44,809 nucleotides of DNA from an uncultured Myxococcales bacterium (GTDB taxonomy: Bacteria > Myxococcota_A > UBA9042 > DTJE01): assembly GCA_903847405.1 (NCBI GenBank), contig CAINDP010000195.1:1-44809 (forward strand), given 5' to 3'. Under the pieces are notes generated by a model that saw only the letters and a program-made list of their open reading frames with translations, did no database searches and was not told where the DNA came from. The translations under genes were made by a program, and so were the position numbers. Below, in pieces: positions 1 to 7,015 of the stretch (the stretch's first letter is position 1; every line of letters begins with the position of its first letter).

Positions 1-129
1 GACCAGTGCCGCAGTCGCATCAAGGCGGGAATCTCGCTGCTCGATCCCTCTGCGGCGCCGGGCGGCGAGCGCATCGGGGAGTGGGGCCTCCGACTCAACG
101 TCCGCATTCGCCGGGAGAACCCCTCATGA
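1..129 (+). CDS. 3' end of probable AbiEi-type antitoxin (partial)
   Basis: An open frame enters from the left edge and stops at a TGA at 127-129. The 42 visible residues end in a segment with LLDPS followed by EWGLRLNVRIRR, which resembles the 'LDPs ... W.lrlN' tail of AbiEi-type antitoxins. The stop overlaps the ATG of the next gene as ATGA, the translational coupling usual in AbiE toxin-antitoxin pairs. AbiEi proteins are DNA-binding repressors that neutralise AbiEii. The N-terminal winged-helix part lies outside the window, so the assignment rests on the tail and on the neighbour. It could be another small regulator paired with an AbiEii-family protein. Confidence 0.5.
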   Translation, partial: DQCRSRIKAGISLLDPSAAPGGERIGEWGLRLNVRIRRENPS

Positions 130-1298
130 TCGCGTACGCGGAAATCCGGGCCCTTCGCACGGAATGGGACCTCCGCGACGACGTCATCGAGAAGGACTAC
201 GTCCTCGGCTGGATGCTGGCGGCCATCGCGGCCGAGCCTGCGCTTAACGACACCTGGGTCTTCAAGGGCGGAACGGCGCTTCGGAAGTGCTACTTCGAGA
301 CGTACCGTCTGTCGGAGGACCTGGATTACACGGTCATTCGGGGTGGACCAGAGGAGCCCGCGGACCTCCTTCCCATCTTCGGTCGGATCCAGGCGTGGCT
401 GGCCGATCGATGCGGTTTGGAGATCGTGCTGGACGAAACGGCATTTCGTCGCGGCACGAACTCCCGTGGGCGGCCGACGACCCAGGGGAAGATCGCGTAT
501 CGGGGCCCCCGGCCTACATCGCAACTGCCGAAGCTCAAGATCGACATCACGGGCGATGAGGTGGTCGTCCTCCCGCCCGCGCCTCGTGGCATCCTCCACC
601 CGTACAGCGACGCGGCAGGGGTTGCGGGCAGCGTGGCGTGCTACGCCTTCCCGGAACTCCTCGCCGAGAAGATCCGGGCTCTCGCCGAACGATGCCGCCC
701 TCGCGACCTGTACGACGTGGTCCATATGTTCCGCCATCCGGACCTCGTGGCCAGGTCCGCGGAGGTCCTCGCCATCCTGCAGCGGAAATGCGCCCACGCC
801 GGGATCGACGTGCCCGATCTGGCCTCCCTGGAGAACTCGCCGTTCCGCGACGAGATCCGGCAGGAGTGGGCCAACATGCTCGCGCACCAGCTCCCGCACC
901 TGCCGTCGTTCGAGGAGTTCTGGAGGGCGCTGGGCGAGGTCTTCGCCTGGCTGGCGGGCGGTGCGGTGGTGCCGTTGCCGACGTACCCGACCAGGGACGT
1001 GGACGCGACCTGGACGCTGCCCCGATCGATGAGCGCATGGCACGCGCCGTTCCCGCTGGAGATGATCCGGTTTGCGGGTGCCAATCGCCTGAAGGTCGAA
1101 ATCGACTATCGGGCCGAGGACGGTCGTTGGGGACCGCGCGTCGTTGAACCCTATTCGCTCCGGCGCACGTGCGACGGGATCCTGATGCTTTACGTGGTGA
1201 ACGATCGAGGCCAGTTGCGATCGTACCGCCTCGACCGCATTCGCGGGGTTCGCCCCACGGACCACTCGTTCATCCCGCGCTACGTCGTGGAGTTCTAG
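126..1298 (+). CDS. AbiEii/AbiGii-family nucleotidyltransferase toxin with WYL-like C-terminal domain
   Basis: The 390-residue protein starts at ATG 126, just after GGGAGAA and overlapping the upstream stop. Residues about 46-54 read FKGGTALRK and residues 61-68 RLSEDLDY, the nucleotidyltransferase signature of AbiEii toxins (GG.AL... then S.DLD). Members of this family are the toxin half of type IV-like AbiE systems involved in phage abortive infection. About residues 305-390 look separate: an IRFAGANRLKVEIDY strand segment, then VEPYSLRR, then LRSYRLDRIRGV. That is the pattern of a WYL domain, a ligand-sensing module common in defence regulators. The fusion is inferred from pattern only. 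It may instead be a lineage-specific extension. Context is a toxin-antitoxin module next to a tRNA gene. Confidence 0.8.
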   Translation: MIAYAEIRALRTEWDLRDDVIEKDYVLGWMLAAIAAEPALNDTWVFKGGTALRKCYFETYRLSEDLDYTVIRGGPEEPADLLPIFGRIQAWLADRCGLEIVLDETAFRRGTNSRGRPTTQGKIAYRGPRPTSQLPKLKIDITGDEVVVLPPAPRGILHPYSDAAGVAGSVACYAFPELLAEKIRALAERCRPRDLYDVVHMFRHPDLVARSAEVLAILQRKCAHAGIDVPDLASLENSPFRDEIRQEWANMLAHQLPHLPSFEEFWRALGEVFAWLAGGAVVPLPTYPTRDVDATWTLPRSMSAWHAPFPLEMIRFAGANRLKVEIDYRAEDGRWGPRVVEPYSLRRTCDGILMLYVVNDRGQLRSYRLDRIRGVRPTDHSFIPRYVVEF

Positions 1299-1425
1299 GC
1301 CTCTGCGGGTAAGCCTGCGCCGCGTCGAGCCCGTTGGCGGCGTCCTCCCTTTGGATGGTCTTTCGCGGTGACGCACGCGACCTGTAGGGCTCTGGCTGCG
1401 AATCCAGTTTTCCGTGAGGCAAACC

Positions 1426-1905
1426 TCACCAGGACCGAACCGAGTAGCCGACCTTCTCCTCCCAGGCGCCCTCGTCCGATTCGTCATCGTCATCGGAAGC
1501 ACAGTCTGCTGGGTCGGGGGTTGCTCCCAATTCCACCACGGTGGCCTGCAGGCGAAGGTTCTGGCCAACGAGATCCTGGTTCATAATCGCCAGCGCCTGA
1601 GTTTCCTCCCGGAGTCGCTCGAGTTCCCCGTTCAGGCGATCCACATGAGGCTTCGGAACCTCGACAACCTCCACGATATCGAAAGTCTTCACACCCAGTT
1701 GGAAGACCTTCGTCTTGCCGATGCCCTTGAGATCAGGCTCGCCGATGAGGACCCAACTGTACGCCGGGGGACAAGTCATTCGGAATTCGTAGGAGGCCAG
1801 GACCACCCCGGGTCGTGCGTACTTGCCAATTCGCGCACAGCGGTCAACGGGTGTTCCGAGAACATCAGGCTCGGCATGCCCAGGAAGTTCGATACAGTGA
1901 GACGT
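1426..1905 (-). pseudogene. Decayed class III nucleotide-cyclase C-terminal fragment
   Basis: On the minus strand an open frame carries DVLGTPVDRCARI, then GVVLAS, then IGEPDLKGIGKTKVFQLG. This matches the last third of class III adenylate/guanylate cyclase domains (G.pVnraARi ... gevlvS ... LKG...v.). It continues into a short Leu-rich coiled coil (DRLNGELERLREE) and an acidic tail. The metal-binding Asp residues and the first two thirds of the domain are missing. The frame upstream of about 1905 looks like random high-GC translation and runs toward the tRNA gene. I read it as a truncated remnant, although a short accessory protein with a divergent N-terminus cannot be excluded. Confidence 0.5.
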
Positions 1906-2106
1906 TCGCGGACGAGGGCAAGAGCGGGTTGAGCATCGAGGGCCGGGAATCGCTGCAACGGCTGATCGGGAGTGCGGTCCCCGGCACCCGCGCCCCGTTC
2001 CAGCCGCCACCCGGGATTTCTTTCGAAGTCTTGCACTTGTACGCCAGGGATCGGGGGTGTAGACCACGCCGCCCTTGACGGTCGGGTGGACGTTCAGTTC
2101 TGTAGA

Positions 2107-2181
2107 TGGCTCCGGCTGAGGGATTTGAACCCCCGACCCGGCGGTTAACAGCCGCCTGCTCTACCACTGAGCTAAGCCGGA
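2107..2181 (-). tRNA. tRNA-Asn (GTT)
   Basis: On the minus strand the sequence folds as a full tRNA. The acceptor stem TCCGGCT (2175-2181) pairs with AGCCGGA (2111-2117). The anticodon stem GGCGG/CCGCC holds the loop CTGTTAA, giving anticodon GTT. The T arm reads GGGGGTTCAAATCCC. Discriminator G and a genome-encoded CCA (2107-2109) follow. No intron or mismatch was seen. The 3' end points toward the AbiE genes and the cyclase fragment. Confidence 0.97.
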
Positions 2182-2212
2182 ATCGATCAAGGTCTTCAAC
2201 GAACCGGCCGGT

Positions 2213-2242
2213 ATTTTGTTCAGCGGGCCGGGGGTTGTCAAG
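2213..2242 (-). promoter_or_regulatory. Predicted sigma-70-type promoter of tRNA-Asn
   Basis: On the minus strand a perfect -35 TTGACA (2237-2242) is followed after 18 bases by CAAAAT (2213-2218, 4 of 6 consensus). Initiation near 2205 would leave about 24 bases of leader before the tRNA 5' end at 2181. Pattern match only. Confidence 0.5.
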
Positions 2243-2451
2243 ACGAAAATGCGGCCGGGCCCGCCGGGCCGCCGGCCGAAGGTCCCGAAGGCGCGGGACG
2301 GAGGATTGAAGGGGCCCGAGGCGACTCCTGCTCCGGCGAGAGTTTCCTGCGGAAACCCATCGCCTGCGCCTGCGTGCTCGGGCGGCCCCAGGGGAGAGCA
2401 GGGCGGTGCGGGGCTTCCGACGGCGCGCGGAAAAATCCCCGTGCAGTTTTC

Positions 2452-2481
2452 TTGTCACCCCCAAAAGGGTGGTGGTACCGT
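2452..2481 (+). promoter_or_regulatory. Predicted promoter of ftsB
   Basis: TTGTCA (2452-2457, 5 of 6 to consensus), an 18-base spacer and a weak TACCGT (2476-2481). Initiation would fall about 4 bases before the ATG at 2492. No Shine-Dalgarno sequence is visible before that ATG, so the message may be nearly leaderless. Confidence 0.35.
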
Positions 2482-2491
2482 CGCCCTCACG

Positions 2492-2779
2492 ATGAAGGCA
2501 ATACGCATCCTCCAGGTTCTGGTCGCGCTGGTCGCGGCGGGTCTGCTGGTCCTGGTCCTGGTGTCCGACCTGTCGGGACCGGGCCGCCGGGTGCTGGACA
2601 ACCTGGAAGCCGAGCGATCGTCGCTGGAACTGCGCAGCCGGACCAAGACGTTCCAGAACGAGCGGTTGCGCGACGAGGTCCGCGCCCTGAAGGGGAACCG
2701 CAAGGTCGTGGAACACCGCATCCGCGAGGACCTGGGCTTCGTCAAGGACGACGAACTGGTCATCATGATCCCGAAGTAG
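2492..2779 (+). CDS. ftsB: Septum formation initiator family protein (FtsB/DivIC-like)
   Basis: A 95-residue single-pass membrane protein. A short N-terminus is followed by a hydrophobic helix at about residues 6-25 (LQVLVALVAAGLLVLVLV), then a coiled coil at about 35-70 rich in Leu, Glu and Arg, and a C-terminus with VEHRIREDLGFVKDDELVI. This is the topology and length of FtsB/DivIC, the divisome protein that links FtsQ and FtsL at the septum. The tail motif 'R.dLG.v..gE.v' is typical of the family. The ATG at 2492 is chosen because it directly precedes the membrane helix. Upstream in-frame codons give low-complexity sequence. Its last 17 bases overlap the convergent phosphatase gene. Confidence 0.85.
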   Translation: MKAIRILQVLVALVAAGLLVLVLVSDLSGPGRRVLDNLEAERSSLELRSRTKTFQNERLRDEVRALKGNRKVVEHRIREDLGFVKDDELVIMIPK

Positions 2780-3605
2780 AGCCCCCCCCTACCTGACCGC
2801 GCAGCGCGTCCGCCAGGGTCAGCAGGGCCGGGTGCAGCGGCGTCCCGGAAGCGGCCACGCCGTCCACCAGCAGTTCCGGCAGGTTGAACGTGTAGGGCCG
2901 GCCCCTGGCGTCCGTGACGATTCCCCCCGCCTCCTGGACCAGCAGCACCCCCGCGGCGACATCCCACTGCGACCGCGGGTTCACGGTCAACGTGCCGTCG
3001 CACATGCCGGCGGCCACGCAGGCCATCTTGTAGGCGCAGGACCCGACGATTTCGCACCGCACCAGGCCCTCGATCGGGGCCAGCCATCCCTTCCGGTGTT
3101 CGTGGTTCGACAGGTACAGGGTCGAGGTGGACAGGCAGGTCGCGGTTGTCGCGCGGATCGGTGCGCCGTTCAACCACGCGCCCCCGCCGCGGACGGCCGT
3201 GAAGGTTTCGCCCGTGAACGGCTGGTGGACGCACCCCCAGGCCAGGTCCCCGTCCCGCCACAGGGCGACGCTGATCGTGGCTTCCAGGCGGCCTGCCAGC
3301 AGGTTCCGCGTGCCGTCGATCGGGTCCACGATGAACACCTCGCGGGCCTGAAGGCGGGCGCGGTCGTCGGGCCGCTCCTCGCTGAGGTACACGGGCGCCG
3401 GGCCGCCGGCGAAGGGCGCCATCAGGGCCTCGTGCAGCAGGACATCCGTTTCCCGATCGACGTCGGTGGTGGGATTCTCGGCGTCGTTGAGCTTGTCGGT
3501 GACCGGCCGGATGCGGCCGGCGGCCCCGACCACGAAGGCTCCGACGCGGACGATGGCGCGTTCCAAACCCTCGAACAGGGGGGCGTCTTCACGGGGGGCT
3601 TGCAT
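2763..3605 (-). CDS. Inositol monophosphatase family protein
   Basis: This 280-residue enzyme has the Mg-dependent, Li-sensitive phosphatase motifs: NPTTDVDRETD near residue 45, an SEE acidic pair at 75-77, DPIDGT at 94-99 and WDVAAGVLLVQEAGG near 220. The metal ligands Glu76/77, Asp94, Asp97 and the later Asp of WDVAAG are all present, so it should be active. The family includes inositol-1-phosphatase (SuhB) and 3'-phosphoadenosine 5'-phosphate phosphatase (CysQ). The substrate cannot be told from motifs. It is read convergently with ftsB, overlapping it by 17 bases. It stands alone, and the start is the ATG at 3605. Confidence 0.9.
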   Translation of the reverse strand: MQAPREDAPLFEGLERAIVRVGAFVVGAAGRIRPVTDKLNDAENPTTDVDRETDVLLHEALMAPFAGGPAPVYLSEERPDDRARLQAREVFIVDPIDGTRNLLAGRLEATISVALWRDGDLAWGCVHQPFTGETFTAVRGGGAWLNGAPIRATTATCLSTSTLYLSNHEHRKGWLAPIEGLVRCEIVGSCAYKMACVAAGMCDGTLTVNPRSQWDVAAGVLLVQEAGGIVTDARGRPYTFNLPELLVDGVAASGTPLHPALLTLADALRGQVGGGSTSGS

Positions 3606-3731
3606 GCCGGTCTCCTACGTCCAGGGCGGGCGGGGGGCATCGGGTCGGGTTCGCCGCAGGGCGTCGCCTTGCGTCCCCCCATTCGCTGTTCTACCATACT
3701 CATGATTTCCGGCGACCAGGAGGCGGCCCGC

Positions 3732-4118
3732 ATGTTTTCGAAGAGCAAGGTTCTTTCCCTGTTCGACGCCCGCTTCGATTACGCGTCTGCCAGGATCGTG
3801 CTCGGCGATGCGCTGGCGAAGGCCGGCGTCGCGGCGGGGAAGGAGGGCCTGGAGGGCGAGGATCTGCGCCGACTGGCGGCGGCCCTGACGGCGCTGGGTC
3901 TGCCCCGGGTGGACGCCCTGGTCGCGGCCCTGACCGACCTTGTCGGCACGGCGCCGGCGGGCAAATCGAAGGCTGCGCCGGAACCCCAGGCCCAGGCCGA
4001 GGCGGACGCTCCGCCGCCGTCCGAGGAGTCCGGCGAGGCCGCGGAAGCCGATCAGGGCGCCGAGGCCGACGAATCCGACGCTCCGAAGGCGAAGCCGGGC
4101 AAGGGAAAGAAGCGCTAG
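3732..4118 (+). CDS. Small conserved protein with helical N-terminus and charged low-complexity tail
   Basis: A 128-residue protein of unknown function. Residues 1-75 form a compact, probably all-helical domain (starting MFSKSKVLSLFDARFDY, with LRRLAAALTALGL and VDALVAALTDLV). Residues 76-115 are an Ala/Glu/Pro/Asp low-complexity stretch. The end is Lys-rich (KAKPGKGKKR), a layout seen in nucleic-acid- or granule-associated proteins. No signal peptide or membrane helix is present. The ATG at 3732 has a perfect AGGAGG 8 bases upstream, which decides the start over an in-frame ATG at 3702. It is oriented away from the phosphatase gene. I cannot assign a role. Confidence 0.75.
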   Translation: MFSKSKVLSLFDARFDYASARIVLGDALAKAGVAAGKEGLEGEDLRRLAAALTALGLPRVDALVAALTDLVGTAPAGKSKAAPEPQAQAEADAPPPSEESGEAAEADQGAEADESDAPKAKPGKGKKR

Positions 4119-4311
4119 GACCGCCGGACGCGTCCGCCGCCCGCTCCCGGGGCCGTGCGAGTGTGTCCTGGGACGCGCCTCGTTTCCGTCCGAGCAATCC
4201 CCCCGCACCGTTGCGCCGAATCCCCGTGCGATTTCTGCTTGAATCCGGCACGACCGTCCGTATGATTCCCAGCGGTGTCCCTGCGTTCCTTCCCACGAGG
4301 AGTCCCCGCAG

Positions 4312-4890
4312 ATGCGATGGGCCGTGACGGTCTCGATGGCGGTTCTTGTCCTGGCAGTGGCGTTCCCGACAGGCGCGACCACGGTCCTGAAACTGCCGGT
4401 CGAGGACATGACCCGCCGGGCGGATCTGGTGATGCGTGCCCAGGTCGGCAGTGTCGACGTGCGTGTCGAGCAGGGTGGCGTGCGGCCGGTGGCCACCGTC
4501 GTGACGTTCCGCGTGCTGGCCGTCCTGAAGGGGCAGGCGACGTCGCCGATCTTCCGCCTGGAGCTGCCGGGCGGGCATGTCGGGACGGCTTCTTCGTTCA
4601 TCCCGGGCATGCCGTCCTTCCGCGAAGGCGAGGAAGTCGTACTGTTCCTGCAGCGCACGCCGGGCGGGTTCATTCCGGCCGGGCTGTCCCAGGGGAAGTA
4701 CCGGGTACGTCGCGAATCGTCGGGCCTGGCCCGGGCGGCCCGGGAGACGATCAACGTGTCCCGCGTGGCCCACGACGTCACGGGGAAACTGGTGCATGTC
4801 GAGGGACCCGATCCCGAAGACGACCTGCCCCTGGACGACCTGCTGAAGGCGGTCGGTCGTGGCCTGCTCCGCAAGGGGGGTGCGCGATGA
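4312..4890 (+). CDS. Secreted protein coupled to a matrixin-like protease
   Basis: A 192-residue protein with a clear signal peptide (residues 1-22, cleavage near GATT). The mature part begins TTVLKLPVEDMTRRADLVMRA and has beta-rich segments (VVTFRVLAVLKG, then FRLELPGGHVG), followed by FREGEEVVLFLQR and FIPAGLSQGKYRV. I have the impression that this type of domain often accompanies bacterial matrixin-like proteases, but I know no function for it. The stop TGA overlaps the protease ATG (ATGA, 4887-4890), so the two are almost certainly co-translated. Plausible roles are a propeptide-like inhibitor, a chaperone or a binding partner of the protease. These are inferences from coupling alone. Confidence 0.75.
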   Translation: MRWAVTVSMAVLVLAVAFPTGATTVLKLPVEDMTRRADLVMRAQVGSVDVRVEQGGVRPVATVVTFRVLAVLKGQATSPIFRLELPGGHVGTASSFIPGMPSFREGEEVVLFLQRTPGGFIPAGLSQGKYRVRRESSGLARAARETINVSRVAHDVTGKLVHVEGPDPEDDLPLDDLLKAVGRGLLRKGGAR

Positions 4891-6908
4891 ACCGAATGAA
4901 TCGCCACACTGCCTTGCTTCTGGCCTTCGCCGCGACCGTCGCATCCCTGCCGGCACCCGCGGTGGCCTACGGGGTCGCGACCTACGGGGACAGCCTGAAG
5001 GGCAACATCATCCGGTGGGGCACCCCGAACATCTCCTACTATCTGGATGAGGCCGGGACGAAAGGGCTGACCGCGGCCCAGGCCCAGCAGTGCATGAAGG
5101 ATTCGTTCGCCGGCTGGGAACAGTCGGCCAACTCCCAGGGCACCGTCTGCACGTCGCTCCATTTCACCTACGCCGGGACCACGACGGTCAAGAAGGTCCT
5201 GCCGCTGTCGACCAGTTACAACATCTACGAGGACGGCAAGAACCAGTTGGTCTGGATCAACTCCGGCTGGACGTTCGGCGACCAGGTGCTGGGGGTGACG
5301 ATGGTCAACGGTTCCTGGTCCTGGAGCGGCACCATCACCGAGTCGGACATCGCCTTCAACGGCCAGAACTACAACTGGAACGTCACCGGCGACGTCGGGT
5401 ACTGGAACAACGACATGGATTGCAGGAGCGTCGCAATCCACGAGATCGGGCACCTCTTCGGGCTGCAGCATGTTCTGTCCGGGGCTTCGTACACCGACCC
5501 GCCGACGATGAACCCGGCCGTGGACCCGGAGGGGAAGTCCGCCAGTCTCAGCCTGGACGACCAGTTGGGGGCGTGCTTCCTGTACCCGGTGAACGACTAC
5601 TACCGATGCAGCAAGACCAGCGAATGCCCGAAGGTCGTCGGCCACGACGGCAACCAGGAAATCGAGGTCGGACAGATCTACTGCCAGGACACCTACTGCC
5701 AGGGCGGTGGCGGACTGGCCCCGAACACGACCGAACTGGGCGGGGTCTGCACGAAGGTCACCGACTGCGTCGTGGGCCTGGGGTGCTGGACACTGTCCTC
5801 GGGCGTCGACATGTGTTCGCGCACCTGCGACACCGCCGCCGACGACTGTCCCGCCGGGTACCACTGCGAGGTCCCGGCCGGGACCGGGGTGACCCAGTCC
5901 ATCTGTGTCCCCGGCACCAAGAAGAAGGTCGTCGGCGACGCCTGCTCCACGGCGTACGAATGCACGACGAACTTCTGCCAGCCCCAGCCCGACAAACCCG
6001 TAACGACCACCTGCCGCCTGGCGTGCACGTCGGGCGGGACCGCCTGCCCGGTGGGCGAGGCGTGCTGGTCCTCGGCGTATTCCAGCGTCGGCGGGTGCTA
6101 TCCCGAGGCCATGGTGCCCAAGGTCAAGTTGAAGCTGGGCGCGGAGTGCACGGCCCAGGGCGAGTGCGAATCGGGCCTGTGCTATGCGGCGCCGGACGAC
6201 GTGGCCCGGTGCCTGAAGACCTGCGTCGTCGCCAGCCCGGTCTGCTATACCGGGTACCGGTGCATCGACATGGGGAACGGGGACGGCGCCTGCGTCCCCG
6301 GCGACGGGAAGAAGGTCGCGGGCGTGGAGTGCGCGGCGAACGACGAGTGCAGCAGCGGCTGGTGCGTCACGCTGGTGACCGACGGCAAGTCCTGGTGCCG
6401 CAAGTCGTGTGACCTGGCCTCGTGGGTCTGCGACACGGGCAATTCCTGCGTGTCCTTCGGTTCGACCGACTTCGGCGTGTGCATGCCCAGCGAAGGCAAG
6501 GGGGCTGCGGGCGAGGCCTGCGCCGCGAACGCCGACTGCATTTCGACCATGTGCAGGGACTTCGGCGACGGCGGCCGGCTGTGCACCCAGAACTGCGTGG
6601 CCGGCGCGTGCCCGAACGATTGGCATTGCGTCGTCGGCGACCCCTGGGGCGATCTCTGCGCCCCGGCCGGTTTCGACCCGCTGACTCCGGGCGACGAGGG
6701 GACTCCCCAGGAGGACCGGGGGACGACCGTGGACGAGGACGTTCCCGGGACGGCCCAGGATTTCGGGCAGGAGGACGCCGGTTGGGTGCCCCCGCAGCCT
6801 CTGGCCAGCAAGAAGGGGTGCACGGCAGGCGCCGTTCCGGGCACTGCCCCGGTGCTGCAACTGCTGCTGGCCCTCGGGGCCCTGATCGCCCGTCGCCGCC
6901 GCTCCTGA
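4887..6908 (+). CDS. Matrixin-like zinc metalloprotease with five Cys-rich repeats and MYXO-CTERM tail
   Basis: A 673-residue exported protein. After a signal peptide (about 1-27, ending AVAYG), a metzincin domain runs to about residue 235. It contains the full zinc motif HEIGHLFGLQH at 185-195 and a following PTMNP that fits the Met-turn. Then come five tandem Cys-rich modules of about 55-60 residues (starts near GGVC, GDAC, GAEC, GVEC and GEAC), each with roughly six to eight Cys in the order C-C-C-C...C.PG. A Thr/Asp/Glu-rich linker leads to a tail with Cys645, a hydrophobic helix and RRRR, a MYXO-CTERM-type surface sorting signal. The catalytic residues are intact, so it is probably a surface-anchored protease. 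The start codon overlaps the upstream stop. Confidence 0.9.
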   Translation: MNRMNRHTALLLAFAATVASLPAPAVAYGVATYGDSLKGNIIRWGTPNISYYLDEAGTKGLTAAQAQQCMKDSFAGWEQSANSQGTVCTSLHFTYAGTTTVKKVLPLSTSYNIYEDGKNQLVWINSGWTFGDQVLGVTMVNGSWSWSGTITESDIAFNGQNYNWNVTGDVGYWNNDMDCRSVAIHEIGHLFGLQHVLSGASYTDPPTMNPAVDPEGKSASLSLDDQLGACFLYPVNDYYRCSKTSECPKVVGHDGNQEIEVGQIYCQDTYCQGGGGLAPNTTELGGVCTKVTDCVVGLGCWTLSSGVDMCSRTCDTAADDCPAGYHCEVPAGTGVTQSICVPGTKKKVVGDACSTAYECTTNFCQPQPDKPVTTTCRLACTSGGTACPVGEACWSSAYSSVGGCYPEAMVPKVKLKLGAECTAQGECESGLCYAAPDDVARCLKTCVVASPVCYTGYRCIDMGNGDGACVPGDGKKVAGVECAANDECSSGWCVTLVTDGKSWCRKSCDLASWVCDTGNSCVSFGSTDFGVCMPSEGKGAAGEACAANADCISTMCRDFGDGGRLCTQNCVAGACPNDWHCVVGDPWGDLCAPAGFDPLTPGDEGTPQEDRGTTVDEDVPGTAQDFGQEDAGWVPPQPLASKKGCTAGAVPGTAPVLQLLLALGALIARRRRS

Positions 6909-7015
6909 TCCCCGATGCGCGGTGCGCACCACTTTCCACCACACTGCAGGGCGCCGCGGCTTGTCGCTCCCGGCCGGATCGGGGATGATGGTGCGGTTCT
7001 CCGGGTGGCGGCGTG

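Larger units (their letters stand above)
2182..2491. other. Divergent intergenic region between tRNA-Asn and ftsB
   Basis: No gene seen. It holds the tRNA promoter on the minus strand and the ftsB promoter near its right end. Around 2251-2280 there is a GC-rich imperfect inverted repeat (GCGGCC ... GGCCGC) of unknown role. Confidence 0.5.

Noticed and set aside
1385-1425. tRNA-like anticodon stem near CTGG-CTGCGAAT-CCAG
   Set aside because: The hairpin has only 4 pairs with an 8-base loop, and no acceptor, D or T arm is found around it.
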